Positions 1 to 8,477 of a DNA stretch of 64,000 nucleotides are shown here, one piece after another (position 1 is the stretch's first letter; each line of letters starts with the position of its first letter). The stretch is from Edaphovirga cremea (lineage in GTDB: Bacteria; Pseudomonadota; Gammaproteobacteria; Enterobacterales; Enterobacteriaceae), in the NCBI RefSeq assembly GCF_003332275.1, contig NZ_QOVA01000003.1, positions 248,001 to 312,000 on the forward strand. The letters are read 5' to 3'. The notes under the pieces were generated by a model. The model searched no databases. It saw only the letters and a list, made by a program, of their open reading frames with translations, and was not told the DNA's origin. A program made the position numbers and the translations under genes.

Positions 1-295
1 TTTTCACTTCGCCAACCGCTTCTTCAATCGCTTCACGCACGGTTTGTTGCAGATTGAGTGTAGGTTCCTGCGGCAGGTAACCAATTTTGATGCCAGGCTG
101 CGGACGTGCCTCGCCTTCGATGTCGGTGTCAATGCCGGCCATAATGCGCAGCAAGGTAGATTTACCGGAACCGTTCAGACCAAGAACGCCAATTTTTGCG
201 CCAGGGAAGAAACTGAGAGAGATATTTTTCAGAATATGACGCTTCGGCGGAACGACTTTGCCGACGCGGTGCATGGTATAGACGTATTGAGCCAC
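1..295 (-). CDS. ettA: EttA ABC-F translational throttle, N-terminal part (cut by window edge)
   Basis: About 98 N-terminal residues are visible. The protein starts at a GTG codon followed by AQYVYTMHRVGKVVPP, the highly conserved EttA start, and carries the first Walker A motif GLNGSGKST at residues 39-47. EttA (formerly YjjK) is a soluble ABC-F ATPase that binds the ribosomal E site and gates the first elongation steps according to ADP/ATP level (family knowledge). The rest of the gene lies left of the window. It is divergent from slt in E. coli; here four or five minus-strand genes lie between them. GTG is the start also used in E. coli. Confidence 0.95.
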   Translation of the reverse strand, partial: MAQYVYTMHRVGKVVPPKRHILKNISLSFFPGAKIGVLGLNGSGKSTLLRIMAGIDTDIEGEARPQPGIKIGYLPQEPTLNLQQTVREAIEEAVGEVK

Positions 296-466
296 AGTGC
301 TCTAAGCCTCGCTATATCTGGTTTTTATTATGCCCCGGCAAATAGAGTGGGGCATGTATGGGGCACGTTGCCAAGTAAGGCGGTTCGACCGGGAAGTTTA
401 GCCCGTTTTAGTCGCCGATCCCAGCTATCAGCCCTCTTTCAGCGAGTTTATTCTGCTTTTGCGAGG

Positions 467-1099
467 CTAACCGGCAGCGAGTTTTAGACCGAACCCGAGG
501 AACATCGCACCCACCAGACTGCTGCCGATTTTTGCCAGGCTCTTTTTCTTTTTCAGCGTAATGAGGATTGAGGAGCCGAGAAAGATCAGTGCCGACAGAT
601 AAATGAGGCTGAATACTTCCAGTATGGACCCCAGAATGAAGAAGGGGACAGCGGTGTGTGGATAGGCCGGATCAATGAATTGCACAAAGAATGAGATATA
701 AAAAATGATCACTTTTGGATTGGTGATGCTTAAAATCAGCGCTTTGCTGAATGAATGGTCGCGGTTTTCCATGACCTGTTCTTTTTCCGTTTTACGGGTA
801 AATAGCGCGGTATAGAGGAGTTTTCCGCCCAGAAACAGCAGATAGGCTGCACCTGCGTATCTCACGCCGGTAAACAGCAAGGGCATGGTGCGAATGAGTG
901 AAGCGACACCCAGAAACGTCAGGAAAATGAGCGTTGCATCACCCAGGAAAACCCCCAACGCCGCGCGATAGCCCCTACGGACACCATGCCTGACGCTGGT
1001 TGTCAGCACGAATATGGAGTTCGGGCCTGGCACCAGAATAATCAGGGCTGCGCCCAGAATGTAAGTAAAGAGATTGTTAACGCCAAATGTTTCAAGCAT
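467..1099 (-). CDS. leuE: LeuE-type amino-acid exporter (LysE/RhtB family)
   Basis: A 210-residue, strongly hydrophobic protein with the LysE/RhtB fold signature LVPGPNSIFVL near residue 22 and a second conserved stretch SITNPKVIIFYISFFVQFID near 125. These match E. coli LeuE (YeaS, 212 residues) more closely than RhtB or RhtC. LeuE exports leucine and some analogues across the inner membrane (family knowledge); the substrate here is inferred. In E. coli leuE lies elsewhere, so its position between ettA and rcsA is an insertion relative to that genome. It has its own leader and is not obviously in an operon with ettA. Confidence 0.85.
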   Translation of the reverse strand: MLETFGVNNLFTYILGAALIILVPGPNSIFVLTTSVRHGVRRGYRAALGVFLGDATLIFLTFLGVASLIRTMPLLFTGVRYAGAAYLLFLGGKLLYTALFTRKTEKEQVMENRDHSFSKALILSITNPKVIIFYISFFVQFIDPAYPHTAVPFFILGSILEVFSLIYLSALIFLGSSILITLKKKKSLAKIGSSLVGAMFLGFGLKLAAG

Positions 1100-1402
1100 T
1101 TCTATTGTTCCAATGCGATCAACTGGATATAAGGTTGTGAATGGTGATTTACTTCATACTATCAGTTAAATTGTAGTTTATTTGACTGAAATAAGTGGGC
1201 TTTATCCAATAATGGAATTGTATTTACGTTATTAATGAGAATTTCTTCTGCATGCTGCGGGGAGATCGGCGTTGTCACCAGGCTTGGTGCGGCTTTGCGG
1301 CAGATGAGGGTAACAGGTCAGGAAGCACGTGTGGGTAGCCAGTTTGGCCAGGGATCAAGAATAGGAAGGTCACGGGCAGTCAAGCAGACTGCCCGCAATG
1401 GC
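1100..1402. other. Intergenic region leuE-rcsA with a small hairpin
   Basis: About 300 bases without a convincing gene. It holds the leuE leader on its left side. At 1373-1395 there is a perfect 8-bp inverted repeat, CGGGCAGT / ACTGCCCG with a 7-base loop, just past the rcsA stop codon. On the minus strand it could act as a weak rcsA terminator, although the following bases are not a clean T run. A longer plus-strand open frame starting at 1235 is judged a shadow. Confidence 0.5.
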
Positions 1403-2035
1403 TCAATAATAGACGTTTACGTGTATGCCATTGGTCAGTTTATCCACCAGCTTTTTGACATGGTAAATAACTTGCTTATTATGGGTTTTAACCTTTCTCT
1501 TGATATTTCCCTTATGCGAAGAAACGGTTTTTCGTTTAATTTGCATAATATCTGAAATGGTAATTGTGTCGTGACCCGCCATCCACATATTCAAAACATC
1601 GGCTTCGGAGCGACTCAGCGTGAGTGGCGTCAAATCAATTCTCTCATTGTCACTCTTTTTCACTCTGGTGCGTAACCCTTGCATCATGAGGCATTCAAGA
1701 GTGTCTTTATTTATTGATTTGGAAATAATAACAATATTTTCTCTGACTGAAATAAACTCATGGTAGTTGAAATTTTCATTAGCGATAAAAATGACAAAGA
1801 GTGTCTCCCTGAATCCATCAATAATGCGCTTCAACGCGGCGGTTTCCCCCGAACCACCCGTAAAGCAGTCTTCATTGATGAACACGATCCTTGGCATCAT
1901 TTTTACCATACTGGCATTCAACAGCGTAGTTTCGGTCAGTAAGGAGATATCCTTTTCCTTGATCCCCTGATTAACGATGTGTGTATACAGTGCCAGACAG
2001 GTAAAATGACATGCGTCGACGATAATAGCTGACAT
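1403..2035 (-). CDS. rcsA: RcsA, auxiliary transcription regulator of the Rcs phosphorelay
   Basis: A 210-residue protein matching E. coli RcsA along its whole length. It has VFINEDCF near residue 51 in the receiver-like N-terminal domain (no phosphoacceptor pattern is evident) and a C-terminal LuxR/FixJ helix-turn-helix with the nearly invariant block KTVSSHKGNIKRKVKTHNKQ near 165-190. RcsA pairs with RcsB to activate capsular polysaccharide genes and its own gene through RcsAB boxes, and is degraded by Lon (family knowledge). In E. coli rcsA sits in the flagellar/yed region; here it is between leuE and a P-type ATPase. The upstream DNA is strikingly AT-rich, as expected for an H-NS-silenced promoter. 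Confidence 0.9.
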   Translation of the reverse strand: MSAIIVDACHFTCLALYTHIVNQGIKEKDISLLTETTLLNASMVKMMPRIVFINEDCFTGGSGETAALKRIIDGFRETLFVIFIANENFNYHEFISVRENIVIISKSINKDTLECLMMQGLRTRVKKSDNERIDLTPLTLSRSEADVLNMWMAGHDTITISDIMQIKRKTVSSHKGNIKRKVKTHNKQVIYHVKKLVDKLTNGIHVNVYY

Positions 2036-2171
2036 ATTAAAACCCTATGGTCTTTGATAAAGTGGATAAAATATCGTGCAGGAAAAAAACATACTGAATA
2101 AGCGATTATGGAATTCACCTTTTATCCTGTTTTTTAATTTTATCTTTCCGTGAAGTGAGCCATTTATTTTT

Positions 2172-2246
2172 TCATTGTCTTAAATGCGCCACAAAACTTA
2201 TTGCTGTAATTAAAATAAGAATACAGATAATGATAATATTGGTCAT
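2172..2246 (-). CDS. Possible 24-residue single-pass membrane microprotein
   Basis: This is an ATG-to-TGA frame of 24 codons too short for standard gene finding. The peptide is almost entirely hydrophobic: MTNIIIICILILITAI at the N-terminus, ending in a basic AHLRQ tail, a pattern typical of single-span microproteins of the KdpF, MgtR or MgtS type. An AGG lies about nine bases before the ATG, a weak ribosome-binding site. It lies between the P-type ATPase and rcsA on the same strand, downstream of the ATPase terminator. No family is recognised. It could be chance in AT-rich DNA or the rcsA leader. Confidence 0.3.
   Translation of the reverse strand: MTNIIIICILILITAISFVAHLRQ
2216..2229. promoter_or_regulatory. 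Candidate RcsAB box upstream of rcsA
   Basis: TAAGAATACAGATA matches the RcsAB consensus TAAGAATATTCCTA perfectly over the first eight bases and in 10 of 14 overall. It lies about 180 bases upstream of rcsA, whose homologues are autoregulated through such a box. It overlaps the possible microprotein ORF, so the two readings compete. The second half-site is poor, so this is tentative. Confidence 0.3.
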
Positions 2247-2381
2247 GATTTTTGGCCTGACAGTGAGCGCCAAGATAAGCGTCAGAACCCAGTATTAATT
2301 TAAGCCAAATTTTTTGTAAACACTTGGTGAACAAAATGGGATGAAATGGTTGTTATTTGAAACGAAATGGTTGTTGGCGGG

Positions 2382-2415
2382 CAAAAAACAGGCCATAGCA
2401 CGAGGCTATGGCCTG
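2382..2415 (-). terminator. Rho-independent terminator of the P-type ATPase gene
   Basis: Perfect 11-bp inverted repeat, CAGGCCATAGC / GCTATGGCCTG with a 5-base loop, followed on the minus strand by six T. It lies 15 bases after the ATPase stop codon. Confidence 0.9.
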
Positions 2416-2429
2416 GAAGTGTGATGCGC

Positions 2430-5147
2430 TTATCGTTTGACGAAGCGTGCGATAACAAATTTCTCTATTTCAACGATGACGAAAATCATGATACCAATCA
2501 ACAACGTTATGCCCCAATAGTAGGCAGGGAGTGGTGCAGTGCCGAACAAGGTATTCATGATTGGCAGATAGATGATCGCCAGTTGCAGCAGAATCAGCAC
2601 ACCGGTGACTAACCACAGCCCTTTATTAACAAACATTGCGCGGCCAATTGGGAAACGGTCTGTGACGCGGCAGTTGAACATATATACCCACTGTGCAGTC
2701 ACCAGCGTTTGCAACAGCACGGTACGGATGAACTCGGTACTGTAGCCGCGTGGTTGCATATAGGCTTCCAGCAGGAAAGCACTGCAGGCAATCAATATCC
2801 CGACAAACCCGATGCGCCAGATACCATGCCCATCCAATACACTGCTACCGGGGGCGCGTGGTTTGCGGCTCATCATCCCTTTTTCACCAGGCTCAAATGC
2901 CAGCCCAAAGGAAAGGGTGGTGGACGTTGCCATGTTCATCCACAAAATCTGGATTGGCGTTAATGGAATGACTGCGCCCACCAAAATGGCGATAACGATC
3001 AACAGCCCCTGTGCCAAGTTGGTAGGTAGCAGGAACAGGATGGTTTTCTTCAGGTTGTCATAAACCCGGCGGCCTTCTTCAACGGCGTTGGCAATGGTGG
3101 CGAAGTTATCATCCGTCAGGACCATATCAGCGGCTTCTTTCGTTACCTCGGTACCCTTGATACCCATCGCGATACCCACGTCAGCCTGTTTCAGGGCCGG
3201 AGCATCGTTCACACCGTCACCAGTCATACCAACGACTTCACCTTTATCCTGCAAGGCTTTAACCAGGCGTAGCTTATGTTCTGGGCTGGTACGGGCAAAA
3301 ATATCGTAGTGCAGCGCTGCCGCAGCGAGTTGCCGGTCATCCATATGCTCCAGCTCATAACCCGTGACCGAATCAGTGCTATTGCCGATACCCAGCATGA
3401 CACCGATAGCCATCGCGGTTTCCTGATGGTCACCGGTGATCATCTTGACGCGAATACCTGCTTTCTGACAGCGGGCGATTGCTTCAATCGCTTCCAGACG
3501 CGGTGGATCCATCATGCCAGCGATCCCGATAAAGACCATCTGCTGCTGAAGGTCGCTGTGATCCAGAGTGGTTTGATCGGCGGTCGCGGTTTTATACGCT
3601 GCCGCTACCATGCGCAGACCCTGACGGGCATACCGCGCCATTTCGGTTTCCCAGAAATCACGACGGAACGCGACAACGCCTTGCGACGTCATTTCATATT
3701 GGCACAGTGAGAACAGGACATCCGGTGCACCGGTCAGGAATATCTGGTTTTCGCCATTAACCTGGTGGCAGGTCGCCATGTATTTGTATTGGGAGTCGAA
3801 CGGGATTTTGTCCAGTTGACGTACATCATCCAATTTATAATCCGCCTTGGCCGCCAAAACTTTCAGCGCGCCTTCAGTCGGACCGCCAGTGATACCCCAA
3901 TGTCCTTTGCTGTCTTTTACCAGTTGGCTATCGTTACACAGTTCAACCGCAGTAATGAATTTTGCCAGAACGGGAGAATGGGCCAGATCGGGTTTCTTAC
4001 CGGTGCTTTCTTCAACAATCTGACCAACCGGCTCGTAACTCTCGCCTTCCACCCGGTAGTTGCCCTCTGCAAGCAGCACCGCCTTGACCGTCATTTCGTT
4101 CATCGTCAGGGTGCCGGTTTTATCGGAACAGATAACCGTCATGGAACCCAGCGTCTCAACGGTAGGCAATTTACGGATAATTGCCCGTTTGCGCGCCATT
4201 GTCTGTACGCCGAGCGACAGAATAATAGAGATGATGGCAGGTAAACCTTCTGGCACAGAGGCAACGGCCAGGCTGATCAGGGAGATCAACAGTTCGCCAA
4301 GCGGCATATCGCGCAGCACGAAGGAGAAGATAAACAGGAAAACCATCATGATCAGAATCAGGCCGAAAATGGCTTTACCCAATCGGTCTATCTGCACCAG
4401 AAGTGGTGTACGTTGTACATCGATGTTGGACATCATCTGATTGATGTGACCCAGCTCGGTCGCCGGTCCAGTGGCAATGACCACTCCGGTTGCTGTACCC
4501 GCGCTGATAGTCGTTCCCGAAAACAGCAGATTGCTGCGATCGCCAATCATGACTTCGTTAGCAATGGGTTGGGTGTGCTTCTCAACAACGGTGGATTCAC
4601 CGGTCAGAATCGCTTCTTCCACCCGAAGATTATGCGCAGAAATCAGTCGTAGATCCGCCGGTATTTTATCCCCAGGCCGTAATTGAACAATATCCCCAGG
4701 AACCAGTTGATCGGCGTCGATTGTCTGCGTGGTGCCATCACGGATCACCAATGCCCGGCTGGAAAGCATGTTCTGGATGCTTTTCAAGGACTTCTCGGCA
4801 CTGTTTTCCTGGATGTAACCGATCAGCGCATTAATGACTGCCACGGCCAGAATGATAATGGTATCGACCCAGTGCGCCATGATGAACTTGAGCGCAGCGG
4901 CAGCCAGCAGGATATAAATCAATACGTCGTTGAAGTGAGCGATGAAACGGAGAAAAGCACTTTTGCGCTTCTTTTCCGGCAGGGCGTTGGGGCCATACTG
5001 CTGCAAGCGCTGTGTGGCTTCTTCCGCGTTGATACCTTGCTCAGTGGTTTGCAGACGCGTCAGCGTCTCCTCTGTACTGAGCTGATACCAGGTTTTTTCG
5101 CTGACTTGCGGTGAATCACTACTGCCTTTCGGGGGATGGGTGTTCAT
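2430..5147 (-). CDS. P2-like P-type cation-transporting ATPase, substrate uncertain
   Basis: A 905-residue P-type ATPase of the Ca2+/H+ (type 2) architecture. It has an N-terminal cation-ATPase domain, the actuator motif TGES at 182-185, PEGLP in M4 at 299-303, the phosphorylation motif DKTGTLT with catalytic Asp342, a hinge TGDGVNDAP and about ten membrane spans. It would pump a cation across the inner membrane at the cost of ATP. Ion-site residues differ from SERCA: M4 keeps Glu300, but M5 reads TNLAQ, with Gln713 where SERCA has Glu771, and M6 reads NMATS, with Ser742 where SERCA has Asp800. Calcium transport is therefore doubtful. The gene is monocistronic with its own terminator and is not part of the E. 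coli gene order. Confidence 0.85.
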   Translation of the reverse strand: MNTHPPKGSSDSPQVSEKTWYQLSTEETLTRLQTTEQGINAEEATQRLQQYGPNALPEKKRKSAFLRFIAHFNDVLIYILLAAAALKFIMAHWVDTIIILAVAVINALIGYIQENSAEKSLKSIQNMLSSRALVIRDGTTQTIDADQLVPGDIVQLRPGDKIPADLRLISAHNLRVEEAILTGESTVVEKHTQPIANEVMIGDRSNLLFSGTTISAGTATGVVIATGPATELGHINQMMSNIDVQRTPLLVQIDRLGKAIFGLILIMMVFLFIFSFVLRDMPLGELLISLISLAVASVPEGLPAIISIILSLGVQTMARKRAIIRKLPTVETLGSMTVICSDKTGTLTMNEMTVKAVLLAEGNYRVEGESYEPVGQIVEESTGKKPDLAHSPVLAKFITAVELCNDSQLVKDSKGHWGITGGPTEGALKVLAAKADYKLDDVRQLDKIPFDSQYKYMATCHQVNGENQIFLTGAPDVLFSLCQYEMTSQGVVAFRRDFWETEMARYARQGLRMVAAAYKTATADQTTLDHSDLQQQMVFIGIAGMMDPPRLEAIEAIARCQKAGIRVKMITGDHQETAMAIGVMLGIGNSTDSVTGYELEHMDDRQLAAAALHYDIFARTSPEHKLRLVKALQDKGEVVGMTGDGVNDAPALKQADVGIAMGIKGTEVTKEAADMVLTDDNFATIANAVEEGRRVYDNLKKTILFLLPTNLAQGLLIVIAILVGAVIPLTPIQILWMNMATSTTLSFGLAFEPGEKGMMSRKPRAPGSSVLDGHGIWRIGFVGILIACSAFLLEAYMQPRGYSTEFIRTVLLQTLVTAQWVYMFNCRVTDRFPIGRAMFVNKGLWLVTGVLILLQLAIIYLPIMNTLFGTAPLPAYYWGITLLIGIMIFVIVEIEKFVIARFVKR

Positions 5148-6106
5148 TAGGATTGTTCTCCTGAGCTAATCTACTCTTTCTGAGTTTATGGCTGTCGATC
5201 TCTAAACTCAGCAAAATGAATTTGTAATCATCTCTTACTAACGACGCATTACCTGTGCGGAAGTCCCGTTCCATTAACGCTTGCTGTTATTCATTTTCAG
5301 CCAACAAAATGCCTGTTGTTTGGATGACTACTTTGTAAAAATACGGATGTTTTATGGCGGAAGTAACTAAACCCAGTTTATTGAAATCGTTAAATATGCT
5401 GGGCTTTTATTCATCGCGCTGATAATAGTTTAAAAAGCATTGTGAACTTTGACCTAGATTAAGTAATTGCGGCTCCTAAGTTGTTGATTTTTAAATTTAT
5501 GTATATTTATCAGATGGTTGTGTTTTGTGCCATCAGGTGTGCCATTTAGGTTTCGTTTAAGTTCAGCACGGTGTCAATGAAAGATAAACGCGAAACCTAT
5601 CCTTTTAACGAAATATAAGACTGCAATAGCAATGAGAATCAGTGAGTTTTTTGTGATCTCTAAAATGTGCCAACTGCCTGTTTGTTATCAGTATAGAAGC
5701 AAATTTCAGAGTTGTTATTTGCATGCAGAAAGTTCATGTTAATTATCAATAGGCCAGAGGTCTTGTGACCCTCCAGGTGCCGTACCTCGAGAAATAAATA
5801 ATACCCAGGGTGATTAATAGCAGTGGGGAATACATGAAAGGTGATGAGACTTTTCTTGCCCTTTATTTATAAACAGCATTCCCGTGACACTAATAATATA
5901 CCCACTGGATTTTCCATCGCCTCGCTCTACCCTTATCAACAGCCACTATGTAAAGTTTATGTCTTTTGTTCGCATAAACTTCAATTTTCCAAGTGAATAG
6001 ATTAGCGTAGCTGTTGTCTATGCATTACTGGCGACGAAGAGATAACCGGTTTGCGCCGTATGAGATTGAGAAGTAAGCAATACAACCCGCGAGGATAGAG
6101 GCAAGT
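5148..6106. other. Long gene-free AT-rich region between ATPase and slt
   Basis: About 960 bases in which I see no convincing gene. It must contain the divergent ATPase and slt promoters. Visible structure includes a perfect 9-bp inverted repeat AAGTTTATG / CATAAACTT (5953-5961 and 5973-5981, 11-base spacer) and small hairpins near 5759-5790. Two short plus-strand frames, 5354-5422 (22 codons, GGA before the ATG) and 5632-5742 (36 codons), lack recognisable similarity. The region may be the scar of lost accessory genes. Confidence 0.5.
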
Positions 6107-8035
6107 ATGGTCAAGGTGGACAAATGGCGTTTTCTGGCAGTTGGCGTAGGCTTTGTCACGCTTTCAGGTGTGGCGCATGCAGATTCGCTGGACGCGCAAC
6201 GGCAACGCTATCTGCAAATTAAACAGGCCTGGGATACTAACCAGATGGACACCGTAAATCAGCTGATGCCGACATTACGGGATTATCCCCTTTATCCGTA
6301 TCTGGAGTACCGGCAACTCACCCAGGATCTCGGGCAGGTCAGCTCCGCGCAAGTCACTGAATTCATTAACGAGCATCCAACGTTACCGCCCGCCATGTCG
6401 CTGTCGTCCCGTTTTGTCAATGAACTGGGACGTCGTGGAGACTGGCATAGCCTTCTCGCCTTCAGCCCACAGGCTCCCAAGCCAGTGGCTGCCCGCTGCA
6501 ATTACTATTATGCCAAATGGGCAACGGGTGAGCAGAATGTGGCCTGGGACGGTGCGAAAGAGCTTTGGCTGACTGGTTCTACGCTGCCCGCTACCTGCGA
6601 TAAATTATTTAACGTATGGCAGCAGGCAGGCAACCAGACCCCCCTGACGACGTTGCAACGTATGGGGTTGGCATTCAAAGAGGGTAATGCCAGTCTGGTG
6701 AATTATCTGGCCAAACAGCTGCCTTCTGATTATCAGACGATGGGTTCAGCGCTTGCCAAGTTGCAAAATGACCCGTCTTCATTGGAGAGTTTCGCCCGTA
6801 CTGTTGGCCCGACAGATTTTACCCGTAATGCCGTCAGCATTGCGTTCGTCCGCGTTGCCCGCGAGGACGTGGAGAATGCACGTTCGATGCTGCCGATATT
6901 GGCGCGGCTACAGAAAATGAGTGACAGTGAACGTCTCGAACTTGAAGAGACGGTCGCCTGGCGGCTGTTGGGAAGTGATGCCACCTATGAACAGGCGAAG
7001 TGGCGCGATGCGGTTATTTTACGCAGCCAATCCACCACGCTGCTGGAGCGCCGTGTGCGCATGGCACTGGGGAGTGGCGATCGCCAGGGATTGTCCGTCT
7101 GGCTGAACCGTCTGCCTGCCGAAGCCCGTGAGAAAGATGAATGGCGCTACTGGCGAGCCTCCGTCCTGATTGATCAGGGCCAAAAAGCGGAAGGCGAAGC
7201 TATTCTGCGCGAGTTGCTGAAACAGCGTGGGTTCTATCCGATGGTCGCTGCGCAGAAACTCAATGTCCGTTATCCGGTCATGGTTGAGGTTTCTGCAGCA
7301 CCCGACAGCAGCACAGCAAAACTTCCCGGCATAGCCCGTGTACGTGAGTTGATGTACTGGAATATGGATAACCTGGCGCGTACTGAGTGGACGTATCTGG
7401 TGACCAGTCGCAATAGCGTTGAGCAAGGGCAGTTGGCGCGCTATGCCTTTAACCAGAAATGGGCGGATCTTAGTGTTCAGGCGACGATAGTGGCGAAAAT
7501 GTGGGATCACCTTGAAGAGCGCTTCCCGATGGCCTGGCCCGATGAGTTCCGCAAGGCAACCGATGGCAAAGGCATTACGCCGAGTTATTCCATGGCGATT
7601 GCCCGTCAGGAGAGTGCCTGGAACCCCAAGGCGCAATCACCCGTGGGAGCGGCAGGATTGATGCAGGTAATGCCACGTACCGCTGAACACACCGTACAGA
7701 TGTTCAATATCCCCGGTTATGTGAATAGCAGCCAACTGCTGGATCCACAAACCAATATTGTCATCGGTACCAGCTATCTGGAGTATGTCTATCAGATGTT
7801 TGGGCGTAACCGGATTCTTTCGACGGCGGCCTACAACGCAGGACCGTCCCGTGTGAATACCTGGCTGGGCAATACAGCCGGGCAGGTGGATGCCGTGGCT
7901 TACATAGAAAGTATTCCTTTCTCTGAAACACGGGGATATGTTAAAAATGTGTTGTCATATGACGCGTTTTATCGTCACTTCATGCATCGCCCGGCAAAAA
8001 TCCTGACTGATGCTGAATGGCAGAGGCGTTATTGA
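6107..8035 (+). CDS. slt: Soluble lytic murein transglycosylase Slt70
   Basis: A 642-residue precursor (E. coli 645). It starts with a Sec signal peptide (hydrophobic AVGVGFVTLSGVAHA, cleavage after about residue 25), followed by the long alpha-helical U and L domains and a C-terminal lysozyme-like domain. The transglycosylase motif RQESAWNPKAQS places the catalytic Glu at 502, followed by GAAGLMQVMP and AAYNAGP. The enzyme cleaves the MurNAc-GlcNAc bond of periplasmic peptidoglycan to 1,6-anhydro products. An AGAGG ribosome-binding site precedes the ATG. trpR follows closely on the same strand, as in E. coli. Confidence 0.97.
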   Translation: MVKVDKWRFLAVGVGFVTLSGVAHADSLDAQRQRYLQIKQAWDTNQMDTVNQLMPTLRDYPLYPYLEYRQLTQDLGQVSSAQVTEFINEHPTLPPAMSLSSRFVNELGRRGDWHSLLAFSPQAPKPVAARCNYYYAKWATGEQNVAWDGAKELWLTGSTLPATCDKLFNVWQQAGNQTPLTTLQRMGLAFKEGNASLVNYLAKQLPSDYQTMGSALAKLQNDPSSLESFARTVGPTDFTRNAVSIAFVRVAREDVENARSMLPILARLQKMSDSERLELEETVAWRLLGSDATYEQAKWRDAVILRSQSTTLLERRVRMALGSGDRQGLSVWLNRLPAEAREKDEWRYWRASVLIDQGQKAEGEAILRELLKQRGFYPMVAAQKLNVRYPVMVEVSAAPDSSTAKLPGIARVRELMYWNMDNLARTEWTYLVTSRNSVEQGQLARYAFNQKWADLSVQATIVAKMWDHLEERFPMAWPDEFRKATDGKGITPSYSMAIARQESAWNPKAQSPVGAAGLMQVMPRTAEHTVQMFNIPGYVNSSQLLDPQTNIVIGTSYLEYVYQMFGRNRILSTAAYNAGPSRVNTWLGNTAGQVDAVAYIESIPFSETRGYVKNVLSYDAFYRHFMHRPAKILTDAEWQRRY

Positions 8036-8037
8036 TT

Positions 8038-8080
8038 TTTGTTACGCTATGATATGCTGCTGTACTAGTTAAATAGTATG
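8038..8080 (+). promoter_or_regulatory. trpR promoter with TrpR operator
   Basis: TGTACTAGTTAAATAGTATG (8061-8080) is an imperfect palindrome matching the E. coli trp-regulon operator core ACTAGTTAACTAGT. It lies immediately upstream of trpR and overlaps the presumed -10 region; TTGTTA at 8038 is a possible -35. This is consistent with the known autorepression of trpR by tryptophan-bound TrpR. Confidence 0.8.
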
Positions 8081-8090
8081 GCAGCCGATC

Positions 8091-8423
8091 ATGACACAGT
8101 TATCGTTAACCGACCCCGCTCTTTCCCAACAAGGTAATGAGGACTGGCTGCGCTTCGTCGCGCTGCTTCAGCAATCTTTTGCCGAAGATCTCCATCAACC
8201 TCTGATGCAATTGCTGTTCACTCCCGATGAGCGTACGGCGTTAGGTACCCGTGTGCGTATCATTGAAGAGTTGATGCGTGGCGAGATGAGTCAAAGGGAG
8301 TTGAAGAGTGAATTGGGGGCTGGCATTGCGACTATAACCCGCGGGTCGAACAGCCTGAAAGCGTCCCCGCCGCAGTTGAAACAGTGGTTGGAGCAGCAAC
8401 TGCTCACCCCCAAGAACAAATAA
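8091..8423 (+). CDS. trpR: Trp operon repressor TrpR
   Basis: A 110-residue all-helical DNA-binding protein (E. coli 108). The signature stretch [20 protein letters not shown] leads into the helix-turn-helix [20 protein letters not shown], nearly identical to E. coli TrpR, with the tryptophan-binding Arg and Gly residues kept. The N- and C-termini vary, as usual. TrpR represses trp biosynthesis, aroH, mtr and its own gene when bound to L-tryptophan. It follows slt with about 55 bases containing its own promoter-operator. Confidence 0.97.
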   Translation: MTQLSLTDPALSQQGNEDWLRFVALLQQSFAEDLHQPLMQLLFTPDERTALGTRVRIIEELMRGEMSQRELKSELGAGIATITRGSNSLKASPPQLKQWLEQQLLTPKNK

Positions 8424-8477
8424 CCTGCATACTTGGCGTCGCTCCAATTATTGTGGTTATTACCAGAGTTGTCATGC

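Noticed and set aside
1235-1555. Plus-strand 106-codon frame overlapping the rcsA 3' end
   Set aside because: No recognisable similarity, and it overlaps the C-terminal DNA-binding codons of rcsA.
5354-5422. 22-codon ORF with a weak ribosome-binding site in the ATPase-slt gap
   Set aside because: It is short, not hydrophobic or repetitive, and has no recognised relatives; chance cannot be excluded.
5632-5742. 36-codon ORF in the ATPase-slt gap
   Set aside because: No clear ribosome-binding site or similarity; composition looks like translated AT-rich spacer.
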